DNA of 64,000 bases from CAWKOH01 sp963851245 (GCA_963851245.1 CAWKOH010000001.1:550066-614065); one strand, 5' to 3'; numbered from the stretch's first letter, positions 25,937 to 35,772 are shown. Notes: generated from the sequence alone by a model not told the origin. Numbers and translations: made by a program.

Positions 25937-26899
25937 TCAGTGTGCCTCGAGCCAGGCGACGATCCGGGCGACGCTGCGTCGCGCGGACGGCAACGAGGGG
26001 TCGTTGAGGTGTCCGTGGCTGGTGTCGGGCTCATACTCGACCGTCACGGCCCCGCCGGCAGCTTCGACAGCGGTGGCGTACGTCTCTCCTGAGGTGCGAA
26101 GCACGTCCTTCTCCGAATTCAGGATATAGACCGCGGGCTGAGCCCCGACGTCGCCTAGTCCGGGGAAAGCGTACGGATCCTCGAGCAGCTCCTCGGACCC
26201 GACGTAGTTCAGATTCATCCACTGCACCATTTCCAGGGCCATTGGCATGGCCTCGCGCAGCGCCTCCGTGGCGGCTTCGACTTCATCGCTCATGGCTGGG
26301 AGTTCCGGGTGGAGTGTCGGGTAGACCAGCACAAGGCTTGCCGGCAGTGCACCCTCTCCATCACGGAGGCGCTTCGTGACGCCGGCCGCCAGCGAGGCGC
26401 CGGCACTCGCCCCACCAAGGTGAAGGCGCTCGGAAATGGCGCCGATCTCATCTGCGTGTCCCTCCGCCCACTGCCATGCCGCCAGCACGTCGTCGGACGG
26501 CACGGGGTAGTGCACCCCGCCCAGGCATTTGCGGTAGTCGACGGACAGCACGCCGATCCCACGCGCAGCTATGGCGAGGCTCACCCAGTGGGCTTCTGGC
26601 ATCTCGAGATCGCCGCCGGCGAAGCCGCCCCCATGCACCCAGACGAGGGCCGCGCCCGAACGTTCGGTTGGGTGTGTGTACACCCGCGCCGCGACGTCGC
26701 CGCCGGGTCCCGGGATCGTTACGTCGCGTGTCTCCACGAGCGCCAGCGCCGGGTCGCACAGGTAGGTCGATGGGTCAGGTGCAGGCGGGAGGAGCGCGGC
26801 GAGCCCTTCTGGGCCTGTCGACTGGATCGCCGCCATGATCGCCGCCAAATCAGGTTTCGGTGTCGACGGCGCCCGCTCGTCGCCAGAGCTCGTCGTCAC
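25937..26899 (-). CDS. HSL-family alpha/beta hydrolase (esterase)
   Basis: A 320-residue hormone-sensitive-lipase-type esterase. The oxyanion motif HGGGFAGGD, the nucleophile serine in GGASAGASLAAG, the aspartate region SEKDVLRTSGE and the histidine in DTSHGHLND are all present. I prefer the GTG at 26899, because upstream translation (to an ATG at 27019) is arginine-rich and looks non-coding, although 27019 fits a leaderless start from copy J. It probably removes acyl groups from the substrate before or after deglycosylation, which is inference from the neighbouring GH3. Confidence 0.87.
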   Translation of the reverse strand: MTTSSGDERAPSTPKPDLAAIMAAIQSTGPEGLAALLPPAPDPSTYLCDPALALVETRDVTIPGPGGDVAARVYTHPTERSGAALVWVHGGGFAGGDLEMPEAHWVSLAIAARGIGVLSVDYRKCLGGVHYPVPSDDVLAAWQWAEGHADEIGAISERLHLGGASAGASLAAGVTKRLRDGEGALPASLVLVYPTLHPELPAMSDEVEAATEALREAMPMALEMVQWMNLNYVGSEELLEDPYAFPGLGDVGAQPAVYILNSEKDVLRTSGETYATAVEAAGGAVTVEYEPDTSHGHLNDPSLPSARRSVARIVAWLEAH

Positions 26900-27027
26900 C
26901 CGAGACCCACCAACTCGACCAGGACCGGTTTGTCGTACCGAAGGCTCGAGCTGGCGGTGGCCGAGGCGACGCCTCGGTGGCTTTGGACGGTGGCTAGGTC
27001 GTGCTGCGCCGGCACGCATCCACAATA

Positions 27028-27056
27028 CCCATACTTCACGTCGACCTCAATGTCGA
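27028..27056 (-). promoter_or_regulatory. Operator/promoter copy J, leftward
   Basis: On the minus strand TCGACATTGAGGTCGA (27056-27041) keeps the 6-bp spacing with a TTGA centre. TCGACA is 17 nt from TATGGG (27033-27028). Alternatively TTGAGG is 17 nt from TATTGT (27027-27022). It serves the esterase-GH3 unit. Confidence 0.5.
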
Positions 27057-27113
27057 AAACAGGGTCTTTGCACCTGCCTTGCCAGAGATGTAAGGTGAAG
27101 TTCGATAATGAAA

Positions 27114-27129
27114 CCGACATCGATATCGA
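27114..27129. promoter_or_regulatory. Palindromic operator, copy K
   Basis: CCGACATCGATATCGA matches the consensus in 15 of 16 positions. It sits in the divergent region between the leftward esterase-GH3 unit and the rightward hydrolase-gpsA unit. On the minus strand TATCGA lies 16 nt from its first TCGATA. Confidence 0.6.
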
Positions 27130-27203
27130 CGCTTCATGGTGCGCGCGGGGTGGTCGCCTGTGGCCGGCGGTCGCCTGCACGAGCCACTCAGCCTGGGTGA
27201 CAC

Positions 27204-28539
27204 ATGCGCCTCACGCTCGACCTTAGGGAACCACGCCTTCGCATCATTGACGACGATGCAAGCAAGCCGCTCCCGACCGCGATGCTCGCACCCGGATACG
27301 TTCAGATCGAGTACCTGCTCTCCGGCAACGCCTACACCTATCGCGGTCCCGCCACTGTTCCCGCCGCGCCGACCGGCGAGCGCCAGCGGTATGTGACCCG
27401 CGTCCTGCTTCGGTACCCGCGCCAGCCCGCCCGCGCGCAGTGGGCGGGTCGTCATCGAGCCGTTCAATACCTCGAACGGACCGGATTCCGACGTGATCTG
27501 GTCCCGTGTCTCCTCCCTGCTACAGGCAGCGGGCGATACCTGGGTCGGCGTGTCGGTCCGGGCGTCGTCGGCAGACGCGCTCCACCGTCATGACCCGACC
27601 CGTTACGCCGAGGTCCGGATCCCGACAAACGATGTGGCGTGGGATGTGCTGCGTCAGCTCGGAACCCTCCTCAAACGAGGCGGACTCCACAGCCCGCTCG
27701 GCAAACCTCCCGCCGACCACTTATACCTGTGCGGCTACTCGCAGAGCGGCGCCGACACCGCCACCTTCGCGATGGCGTTCCATCCAAGCACGGCCACCGA
27801 CGATGGATCGCCCGTCTACGACGGCTACCTTCCCGCCGCCCACTCGGGGAGCCTCACGCCGCTTGCGTCGGGCATGGCGACACTCCCACGGTTTGAGACG
27901 GCGGCCATGGTCCCAGTCGCCGTGCCGGTCGTAGACATCGAGACCCAGTGCGACGTCGAGGGGTTTCGAGCCCAACTCCGCTCGGGTTCGATCCACATCA
28001 GCTCCGGCGGCGCCGCCACGCGGCGCGCTGACAGCGACGCACACGACGATCGGTTCCGACTGTACGAGGTGGCGGGTGCGCCCCACGCCGACTGGGTCTC
28101 TGGCTGCGACGGCGACGGGTCGACGTTCCCGACCTCAGCCTTTGTGCGTGCCGCGCTACGGCGGCTGTTCGAGTGGTCCGAGGACAGCATCGCGCCCCCG
28201 AAGTCGCCGCGCATCGAGCTCGCCACATTAGACGCGGTGTCGGCGGCGGCTGTCGACGGTGACGGCAACGCCCTCGGCGGCGTCCGCTCGCCGTTCGTCG
28301 ACGTCCCCCTTTCTCGCTACGAGGTGCACTCGACGGGCGGTGCCCGCTGCCTGCTGGTCGGCCGGGAGACCCCGCTGCCGACAGAGGTCCTCGTCCGTCG
28401 CTACGGCGACGCCGCGACCTACGTCGCGCTGTTTACGGCGCGGCTCGACGACACCATCACAGCGGGGTTCCTACTCGAGGAAGATCGCGCCGATCTCCTC
28501 GCCGCGCACACCGCGCGAGCGAGAGCGGTGCTCCCGTGA
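27204..28539 (+). pseudogene. Alpha/beta hydrolase domain protein (Abhydrolase_10-like) with one frameshift
   Basis: The first frame (27204 on) gives APGYVQIEYLLSGNAYTYRG. After a frame change near 27446 the second gives VVIEPFNTSNGPDSDVIWSR, YLCGYSQSGADTATFA (nucleophile serine), a GYLPAAHSG segment and a late histidine in APHADWVSG. The order EYFLSG-like, VVVEWLN-like, DVIWSR and GxSQSG matches the family called alpha/beta hydrolase domain 10, found in many actinobacterial catabolic clusters. Corrected length is about 445 residues. The function is unknown beyond predicted ester or amide hydrolysis. Confidence 0.75.
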
Positions 28540-28597
28540 CCAGGTGGCGGGTCGGTATGGATGCCGACGCCGACCCGCCACACCAGCCGGTTTGACC

Positions 28598-29590
28598 GTG
28601 CGGGTCGCAGTCCTGGGCGCCGGTTCCTTCGGGACAACGGTCGCGACATTGGTGTCGGGCCGCCACGACACCGTGTTATGGGCGCGCTCAAAGGAGACGG
28701 CGGAGGAGGTCACGACGCAACGCACGAACGCCGCCTACCTTCCTGGGTTCGTGCTCCCGCTCCAGTTGCGCGCCACCAACGATCTCGAGCAAGCGTTGCG
28801 CGGTGCGGAGCTCGTGATCATGGCCGTCCCGTCCCACGGGTTCCGGGCCGTCCTCGGCGGCGCCCGCGGCCACATGCGCCCGCAGATCCCGGTCGTGAGC
28901 TTGACCAAAGGGTTCGAGCAGGGGTCGCTCCTCCGCATGACCGAGATCATCGAGGAGTTGTTACCGGGCCACGCGGCGGCAGCGTTGACGGGTCCCAACT
29001 TGGCAAAGGAGATCATGGCTGGCCAGGCCGCCGCCAGCGTGCTTGCCACCCGCGACAGGACTGTCGCCGTCACCCTGCAGCGCGTGCTGCAGCGCGGGAC
29101 GTTCCGGATCTACCTCAATCGTGACGTGATCGGGTGCGAGGTCGGGGGCGCCCTGAAGAACGTGATCGCTATAGCGACCGGGATCGCCCAAGGACTCGGC
29201 ATCGGCGACAACACTCGCTCGGCGATCATTGCACGAGGTCTCGCCGAGCTCACCCGGCTCGGCGTCGCCATGGGCGGCAAGCCGGCGACGTTCGCCGGCC
29301 TCACAGGGCTCGGCGATCTCGTCGCGACCTGCATCAGCCCGCAGAGCCGAAACCGTCGCGTCGGCGAGGAGCTAGGCCTCGGGCGGCGCCTCGAGGACGT
29401 TGTTGCCGGAATGTCGATGGTGGCCGAGGGCGTGAAGACCGCCGACGCCGCGATGGAGCTGTCCGCCCGTTATGCCGTGGAGATGCCCATCTGCGCGGAG
29501 GTGCACCGCGTACTGACGGGCGCGATAACCGGGCTCGAGGCGTACCGCGGTCTGACACCCCAGGCGGGCTACGAGGCAGACCCCGGCTGA
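28598..29590 (+). CDS. gpsA: NAD(P)-dependent glycerol-3-phosphate dehydrogenase
   Basis: A 330-residue GpsA homologue that makes sn-glycerol 3-phosphate from dihydroxyacetone phosphate for glycerolipid synthesis. VRVAVLGAGSFGTTVA is the nucleotide-binding loop, GPNLAKEIMAG and GGALKNVIAIATGIAQGLG carry the catalytic lysine region, and FAGLTGLGDLVATC is diagnostic. I chose the GTG at 28598; a TTG at 28592 is possible. It lies 58 bp after the hydrolase gene. This is an odd place for a housekeeping gene, and it fits a local supply of glycerol phosphate for the acyltransferase operon at 1-7 kb. Confidence 0.9.
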   Translation: MRVAVLGAGSFGTTVATLVSGRHDTVLWARSKETAEEVTTQRTNAAYLPGFVLPLQLRATNDLEQALRGAELVIMAVPSHGFRAVLGGARGHMRPQIPVVSLTKGFEQGSLLRMTEIIEELLPGHAAAALTGPNLAKEIMAGQAAASVLATRDRTVAVTLQRVLQRGTFRIYLNRDVIGCEVGGALKNVIAIATGIAQGLGIGDNTRSAIIARGLAELTRLGVAMGGKPATFAGLTGLGDLVATCISPQSRNRRVGEELGLGRRLEDVVAGMSMVAEGVKTADAAMELSARYAVEMPICAEVHRVLTGAITGLEAYRGLTPQAGYEADPG

Positions 29591-29693
29591 CGTCGAACGC
29601 GCCCGCGGAACGACCCGGAATGGGGGAAGGTACGAGAAGGTGACGGTACCCGGTACCACTTGGCGGTCAGGCCGTGGCGGTTTGGCGACTGGG

Positions 29694-29734
29694 GCGACAG
29701 CCACCCCCCTCGTTGGCGGGCTCCCCGCTGTCGC
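29694..29734. terminator. Possible hairpin between convergent genes
   Basis: GCGACAGC (29694-29701) and GCTGTCGC (29727-29734) form a perfect 8-bp stem with a 25-nt loop in the convergent gap between gpsA and the hydrolase gene. There is no T-tract, so a terminator role is only suggested by position. Confidence 0.3.
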
Positions 29735-29781
29735 AAGACTTGCAGAAATGGGGCGAACGGAGATCTCCTCGAAATCCGCCC

Positions 29782-31110
29782 TCAGAGGCACGCCTTGACC
29801 TGTAGCGCCTCGAGAATGGTTCCGTTGCCGGGCTGAGTCGCGCACTCCGTAATGGCGTCGCTGACAAAGCGGCGTACCGACGGCGACGTAACCGTGAAGA
29901 GGTGGGTAGTCGAACTCCAATAGATCGCCGGCCTCCCCCAGTGCTCCCAAAGAAGGCGCGGCTGGCCGGGTGTGGACATACGGTCGCCAAGCCCGGCGTA
30001 AATGAACCGGCGGTCGTGCGGCACCCGGCACGGGAAGGCTGTCGGTGTGACCACCTTGTGCACGGCTTCGACTCGATCCTCGAGCAGATCATGACGCTCG
30101 GCCGCACGCCTGAACCAGGGATCTCGGTAGCAGGCGGCAATGAGTTGTCGGTGAATGGTCGCTCCGGGGACCCCGGCGATCACGCAGTCTAGGCTCCCGT
30201 CGAGTCCGGCGACGAGCGCAGCCGTATATCCCCCCAAGGACATGCCGTGGACTGCGATGGACGAACCGCCACGGTCCCGGATCCACGCCAGCCAGCGGCG
30301 TACGTCCCACACCGCTTGGGTCAATCCGTGGACGTTGGAAACCCAGTCGAGGGACACCAGGCCGCTGCCGCTGAGGCCACCGTTGCGACGCGGCCCGTGG
30401 AGAGGCAGAACCGGGGCGAGCACGTTGAAGCCGAGGTCCCTGTGGTACTGAAGGGCGCGCAGGACCACGAGATCGAGGGGACCTCCCATCATGTGACCGT
30501 GCAGGAGCACCAGCCACGGCCTCGGAGCCCCCCGATGCTCCATCACGTGGGCGTAGCATCGACGGTTCGCCTCCATTGCGAGCCAGCGGTCACTGCCGGG
30601 CAGACCGTGGACTGGCCGATAGCCGCTCTCGAACGAAAGCTGCCCGTAACGGATGTTGAGGTAAGTGGCGGGCTCGGCCACGACCTCCTCCGGGGGCGGC
30701 GGCGTCCGGTGGTACGACCCAGGCTCGTCGAGCCAGCCGTTGGCGTCGAGGACCTCCAGAGCCCGGTCGGTGTCGTCGCCGACACGGCGCAGTTCGTCAG
30801 AATCACGCGTGCCGTGATGGAGCGCGACCATGCCGCCCAGCATGAGCTCCTCTGCGAACACCGAGGTCATCAGAGGCAACGTCGGCATCGGAAGCGGGAG
30901 CTCTGGATACTTACGCATGCTGGGCCGGACCGAAAAGCGCGCCACAGACTGAGCAGCGAAACTTCCTGCCCGGCTCGCAGCCTGGAACAATGCTAGCGGG
31001 GAAACGACTCCGGCCAGGTCCCTCCCACGTCTCAAGATCGTGCCAGCTGCCCACGGCATGCGCTTCCTCCAAGTCCCAGTGTACGGGACGGGACGAGGGC
31101 GATCGTACAT
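29782..31110 (-). CDS. Alpha/beta hydrolase, ABHD18-like
   Basis: A protein of about 442 residues (ATG at 31110; a GTG lies one codon upstream and an ATG at 31059 is an alternative). PWLVLLHGHMMGGPLD carries the oxyanion region, SIAVHGMSLGGYTAAL the nucleophile serine, and the C-terminal part ends with WSSTTHLFTVTSP holding a candidate histidine. The arrangement is that of large alpha/beta hydrolases related to ABHD18 found in actinobacteria. The N-terminal 150 residues are unusual and proline-rich near HRTPPPPEEVV. It is transcribed divergently from the acyl-CoA ligase at 31207. The reaction is unknown. Confidence 0.7.
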   Translation of the reverse strand: MYDRPRPVPYTGTWRKRMPWAAGTILRRGRDLAGVVSPLALFQAASRAGSFAAQSVARFSVRPSMRKYPELPLPMPTLPLMTSVFAEELMLGGMVALHHGTRDSDELRRVGDDTDRALEVLDANGWLDEPGSYHRTPPPPEEVVAEPATYLNIRYGQLSFESGYRPVHGLPGSDRWLAMEANRRCYAHVMEHRGAPRPWLVLLHGHMMGGPLDLVVLRALQYHRDLGFNVLAPVLPLHGPRRNGGLSGSGLVSLDWVSNVHGLTQAVWDVRRWLAWIRDRGGSSIAVHGMSLGGYTAALVAGLDGSLDCVIAGVPGATIHRQLIAACYRDPWFRRAAERHDLLEDRVEAVHKVVTPTAFPCRVPHDRRFIYAGLGDRMSTPGQPRLLWEHWGRPAIYWSSTTHLFTVTSPSVRRFVSDAITECATQPGNGTILEALQVKACL

Positions 31111-31125
31111 CACTGCGACGAGAAG

Positions 31126-31141
31126 TTGACATCTAAATCAG
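31126..31141. promoter_or_regulatory. Degenerate operator, copy L
   Basis: TTGACATCTAAATCAG keeps the outer parts of the consensus but not the central TCGA. It is 16 bp upstream of the leftward hydrolase start and 24 bp from copy M, so it may be a secondary site in this divergent region. Confidence 0.35.
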
Positions 31142-31165
31142 GTGCTGTGACGGAATCTGGATTGT

Positions 31166-31200
31166 TCGACATCGATATCAAGTTGTATCGGAGATATGAT
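31166..31200 (+). promoter_or_regulatory. Promoter/operator of the acyl-CoA ligase (copy M)
   Basis: TCGACATCGATATCAA (31166-31181) is a perfect consensus match. Its central TCGATA (31172-31177) is exactly 17 nt from TATGAT (31195-31200). The predicted +1 at 31207 is the G of the GTG start codon, so the mRNA should be leaderless. This is the clearest example of the motif acting as the -35 box. Confidence 0.78.
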
Positions 31201-31206
31201 GGCCCC

Positions 31207-32823
31207 GTGAGAGCTTCGGACTGGGCACTGAGGCAGGTCAGCGACACCGAGCGGAAGCGCTACATCGCTGAGGGATGGTGGGGCGGCGACAGCCTTGGCG
31301 AGCTGTTCGCAAGCAAGCTGGAAGCGAATGCGGATTTGCCGTTCGTCGTTCATTCCCAGGTACGCCCCTGGCGCGGAACCTTCGGAGACCTCCTCGAGAT
31401 GTCCCGTCGGGTTGCGGCTGGCCTGGCGGCGAGAGGAGTGGGGCCCGGCGACGTCGTGTCGTTCCAGACCCCCAACTGGATCGAAGGGGCGGCCACCTTC
31501 TACGGAGCTGCCCTCCTCGGTGCCGTCGTGGCGCCCATTGTCCACATCTACGGGAGTCGCGAGCTTGCATACATATTGCGGCAGTGCGAACCCCGCGTTC
31601 ACGTCACTGCCTCGCGTTTCGGTCACCAGGATTTCATCGCCAACCTCGCATCCATAGAGACAGATCCGGGGCTGCAGGTCGTGGTCATTGACGGAGACGG
31701 CCCCCCAGGCAGTTCGTCGTTCGCCGACTTGTTAGACACAGCGCCAATCGACGCACCTTTGCTCACGGACCCGGCATCGCCCGCCCTGGTGGGCTGGACC
31801 TCGGGTACGACCGCCAATCCGAAGGGAGTGATCCACTCCCACCAGACAGTGGCCGCGGAGATCAAGCAAATGGGAGCAACTTCTCCGCCTTTCGTCCGAC
31901 CCAATCTTGTCGCCAATCCGATCGGCCACGCCATCGGCATGCAGGGAGCACTTCTACTACCTGTCCACTTGGCCAGACCTGTCCACCTCCTCGACGTGTG
32001 GAACCCGGCGGTCGTTTTGGGCCTGATGCTGGAGCATGACCTGGGGACTAACGGAGGCGCTCCATACTTCCTGACGAGTCTGCTCGATCACCTAGACTTC
32101 TCGGAGCAGCACCTCGAGCGTCTCCGATACCAAGGAATGGGCGGAGCTCCTGTTCCTCGACCGCTGGCCGAACGGGCCACGGCTCTCGGAATCACGGTCT
32201 ACCGAATGTACGGTTCGACAGAGCAGCCTTCGATCATCGGGTGCACGTATGGCGATCCCTTGGAGAAAAGGCTCAGTACGGACGGTCGTCCGCTGCCGGG
32301 GAATGAAGTACGAATGGTCCATCCAGACGGTTACGATGTGCACATCGGCGAGCAGGGCGAGATCTTGTCTCGTGGTCCCGACTGCTTTCTCGGTTACACC
32401 GATCATGACCTGACAGCCAAGGTCTTCGATTCCGATGGGTGGTACCACACGGGGGACGTGGGGGTCAGCGACACTGCCGGATACATCACGATTACAGATC
32501 GCATTTCCGACGTCATAATCAGGGGTGGGGAGAACATCAGCGCTGCAGAGATCGAAGCGGTTCTTCTCGCTATGCCCGGTATCGCGGAGTTAGCCGTCGT
32601 GTCCGCACCCGACTCTAGGATGGGTGAGCATGCCGCGGCCGTCTTCCGGATGCTTCCGGGTCGTCCCCTCCCCGAAATGAGTGAGGTGCGGTCCCTTCTC
32701 GAGAAATGCGGCCTAGCGAGGCAGAAGTGGCCCGAAGAGATCGTCGAGGTCGAGGACTTTCCTCGCACCGCTTCTGGCAAGATTCAGAAGTTTGCGCTTC
32801 GCAGTCAACTCAGAGAGCGCTGA
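31207..32823 (+). CDS. Acyl-CoA synthetase / AMP-dependent ligase, second copy
   Basis: A 538-residue ANL ligase. GWTSGTTANPKGVIHSHQ is the P-loop-like motif, YRMYGSTEQPS the A5-type motif, WYHTGDVGVSDTAGYITITD the hinge region, RISDVIIRGGENISAAEIEA the A8 motif, and PRTASGKIQKFALR holds the C-terminal lysine. It resembles cyclohexanecarboxylate- or long-chain-CoA ligases. I chose the GTG at 31207 because a longer frame would run through the operator. Codon choice is visibly less GC-rich at third positions than in its neighbours, which may mean a separate origin. It likely activates the aglycone or a side-chain acid. Confidence 0.88.
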   Translation: MRASDWALRQVSDTERKRYIAEGWWGGDSLGELFASKLEANADLPFVVHSQVRPWRGTFGDLLEMSRRVAAGLAARGVGPGDVVSFQTPNWIEGAATFYGAALLGAVVAPIVHIYGSRELAYILRQCEPRVHVTASRFGHQDFIANLASIETDPGLQVVVIDGDGPPGSSSFADLLDTAPIDAPLLTDPASPALVGWTSGTTANPKGVIHSHQTVAAEIKQMGATSPPFVRPNLVANPIGHAIGMQGALLLPVHLARPVHLLDVWNPAVVLGLMLEHDLGTNGGAPYFLTSLLDHLDFSEQHLERLRYQGMGGAPVPRPLAERATALGITVYRMYGSTEQPSIIGCTYGDPLEKRLSTDGRPLPGNEVRMVHPDGYDVHIGEQGEILSRGPDCFLGYTDHDLTAKVFDSDGWYHTGDVGVSDTAGYITITDRISDVIIRGGENISAAEIEAVLLAMPGIAELAVVSAPDSRMGEHAAAVFRMLPGRPLPEMSEVRSLLEKCGLARQKWPEEIVEVEDFPRTASGKIQKFALRSQLRER

Positions 32824-32844
32824 CATCGCCGCCGGCGTCCCTCC

Positions 32845-35308
32845 TCAGCCGGAGCCGGCGGTCTTGACCGGGAGGACGACCGTGACCGGCTCGCACTCGT
32901 CAGCAGTCACCGTGACTGTGACGTCTCCGGCGTCGTGTCCGGCGCGGACCACGGCGAGAGCTCGGCCCCAATAGGTGGAGTGCCGGTCGTTCGAGAAGCC
33001 TTCTTCGGTGATGGGTTGCGCGCTTCCGAACCCAAGGAGCGTACCGGCCCCCGTCACGTTGACCGTTACCTCCCGGTCGGCGAGGGCACGCAGGATGCCG
33101 GCGTCGTCGGTGAGTTCGATGGGTAGGTACGCCAGGTCGGCGCCGTCGGCGATCAGGGTGTCGGTCTCCGGCTCGACTTGGAGGCGGAGTCCGGCGCCGG
33201 CGCTGGTGAGGGTGTCCCGCCCGATCTCCCGGCCGTCCCGCGCGTGGGCGACGGCAGTGAGTTGACCGGGCCGGTAGGGCACCGAGAATTGCGCCATATA
33301 CCCCTTGTTCGGGCCGACCGGCTCGCTGCCCACCCGCTCTCCGTCGACCAGCAGGTCGACCCAATCGGCGTCGGCGTAGACCTCGACGGTCGCGACTCGC
33401 CCCTCGTAGCCCTCCCAGCTCCAGCTTCGGATCGAGTCGGTACGCCCGGCCCTGGCCGATCTCTTCTCGCCGGCATGGTTGACCGGCTGCACCGCTATGT
33501 ACGGCCCCGGCCGCAGGTGCCACGCGATCTCGTTGAGATACGACTGGGTCTGGCGGTGTCCGGTGATGTCGATGACCGGCATGCCGGCCAGCAGAGCCGG
33601 CCAAGGGGCGTAGATCTGGCGCCGTTGGTTGTACCGGACGGCAGCGTACCCGGCCTCGCCGATGTAGTCCCAACCGGTCCAGGTGAAGTCGCCGATCACA
33701 TGCCGCAGGTGCTCGATCTCCTGCCAGATGGCGACGGTCTCGGTCGGATTGGTCTCGCTGCCGACGATCACCCGATGCGGATAGCGCTGGGCGTCGTTGC
33801 GGTAGCGACCGGCCATGTAGTTGTAGCCGGCGATGTCTACAGCTGCGAAGGCGTCGCGGGTCCGCTTGTCGACCGCAGGAAGGCGGACCAAGTACTTCAG
33901 CGTCTTTTCGAGCACGGCCATCAGGTAGTTGAGGATGACGATGAGGTTCTTGTTGGCCGGCTCACCGCTCTCCTGCCTGGCGGCATTCTTCTTAGCCAGC
34001 TTGTCATCGTCCATCGGGGAAATGAGGTTGAGGAAGCCGTTGATGCAGTTGGTGACCGGCCGGGTGGGATCGAGCTCGCGGGTGCGGTCAGCCAGCCTGC
34101 GGTTCAGCTGGATGCCCCGCTCCGTCGCTGTCTCGGCGATCTCGTTACCGATGGAGTACAGCACGACCGACGGGTGGTTGAAGTCCTTGGCGATCATCGA
34201 TTCGAGGTCGCGTCTGCCACCACTGCTCGAACTCCTGGGCGACGTCGAAAGTGACCTTCGGGCGCCACCAGGCGTCGGTGAGCTCGTCCATCACGAGGAC
34301 GCCATGCCGATCGCAGGCCCGCAAGGTCGCCCGAGAACAGGGGTTGTGGGCGCTGCGGATCGCGTTGTAGCCGGCATCCTTGAGGATGCGGATACGGCGG
34401 TCCTCGGCGGCGTCGAGGGTATGCGCACCGATCACCCCGCTGTCGTGGTGAATGCAGGCCCCCCGCAGCTTCACCCCCGCGCCGTTGATGCGCAGGCCGC
34501 GGTTCGCATCGACTTCGAGGGCGCGGATCCCGAACTCCGCGCTCGCCTGATCGAGGACCTCAGCGCCGTCGGCCACGACCACGCTGCCGCAGTGGAGCCG
34601 CGGTGTCTCTGGCGACCACAGGTCCGCGCCGGGCACCGTTACCTGCTGGCGCACCACCGTCGCCTCACCCCGCTCCGCCCAGAACTCCTCCTCGACAGAA
34701 CCCACGGTCGCCCCGCCCGGGCCGGTCAGGCGCGTCGTCAGCGTGACGGTCCGATGCTCGGTGCCGTCGTTGACGATTGCGGTCACGATCTCGACCACGG
34801 CGCCGCCGTCTTGAATCGACCTCGTTACGAACCGCGGCCCGACGGGTGTCACGCGAACCCGACCGCCGACAAGCAGGTGGACCGGGCGGTAGATGCCGCT
34901 GCCCGAGTACCAGCGGCTGTTCGGAACCCGGTCGTTTCGGACCACCACCTCGACCACGTTGTCGGCGCAGTAGTCGATGAGATCGTCGAGGGCGACCTGG
35001 AAGATGGCGTAGCCCGACGGACGCCCACCGGCGAGGCGACCGTTGACCAACACCTCCGACCGCATGTACACGCCCTCGAACTCGAGGGCGACACTGTTGC
35101 CCCGCCACTCCTCGGGCACCCAGAACGACTTCGAGTACCGGTACGCCCCGCCGGGAAAGAAGCCGGTGTGGTGGCTGTTCGGAGTCTCCGGGTCCCGCCG
35201 CTCGAACAGCATGGCGTCGTAGGGCAGGGTCACTGGGCCCACGGGCTCGGGGGCACCAGCCCCCTCCTTGCGGACGTACCAACCCCTGTTGAAAGGCTCG
35301 GGAATCAT
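32845..35308 (-). pseudogene. Glycoside hydrolase family 2 (beta-galactosidase type) with one frameshift
   Basis: The ATG at 35308 follows GGAGGT and opens MIPEPFNRGWYVRKEG. The sandwich and jelly-roll domains (GEYRYSKSFWVPEEWRGN-like, RNDRVPNSRWYSGSGIYRPV) and the start of the barrel (AGYNAIRSAHNPCSRATL, then DRHGVLVMDELTDAWW) are in one frame. After about 34195 the other frame continues with NHPSVVLYSIGNEIAETATE, whose NE is the acid/base pair, and VGSETNPTET with the nucleophile glutamate. Ig-like C-terminal domains of the DUF4982 type finish near 32845. One base correction gives about 820 residues. No signal peptide. Convergent with the ligase gene, 21 bp apart. Confidence 0.87.
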
Positions 35309-35453
35309 CGGATGTTGACCTCCGAACCGCGGCGGCTGACCACAGACTCGGCATTCTCCAGCCTCATCCCCTTCACCGCGCACGGGGTGACGGCGGCATC
35401 CATCAGCGACCGATCATATTCGAAGTCTGCATGCGGGCGCCCCCGATCTATTG

Positions 35454-35469
35454 TCGATATCGACGTCGA
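35454..35469. promoter_or_regulatory. Palindromic operator, copy N
   Basis: TCGATATCGACGTCGA is a perfect consensus match 145 bp upstream of the GH2 start. A TATGAT occurs at 35418-35413 on the minus strand, too far (33 nt) for a direct -35 role, so a longer leader or another promoter is needed here. Confidence 0.6.
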
Positions 35470-35756
35470 CGTTTACGCTGTGCCTATCGCAAAGGATAGT
35501 CAAAATCGATGCCGCGAGTCGCGGTTCGTTGCTCGTAGGGACCAACTATCTCGGCACGGTCCGGATGCCGGCGACCGGCTCGCCGGCTTGGGGGGCCATA
35601 TCGGCGACCTCCCGTGAGCGCCCATGCCGCCACGCCCCCGGACACTGCCCAGCTCGTGACAGCGGGGGTCACTCGCATCATGAGCGCCGCTACGGGTGCG
35701 TCGATAGCGGCCGCGAGCGCCGTGGGTTTCGGGACTTGCGCCGCGGATCGCAATAA
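35470..35756. other. Gap between GH2 and the ABC transporter
   Basis: A minus-strand open frame (35753-35484) begins near RSAAQVPKPTALAAAIDAPV and includes a hydrophobic stretch, but it has no recognised family and no clear ribosome binding site. The rest shows nothing recognisable apart from operators at either side. Confidence 0.4.
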
Positions 35757-35772
35757 TCTATATTGATGTCAG
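35757..35772. promoter_or_regulatory. Degenerate operator, copy O
   Basis: TCTATATTGATGTCAG keeps the spacing and half of the consensus, upstream of the ABC transporter substrate-binding gene. A TTATGG follows at 35774. If functional, it would add the transporter to the regulon. Confidence 0.4.

Noticed and set aside
26896..27180. 94-residue minus-strand ORF spanning copies J and K
   Set aside because: It runs through two operators, has no ribosome binding site and no family resemblance, and overlaps the esterase N-terminus in another frame.
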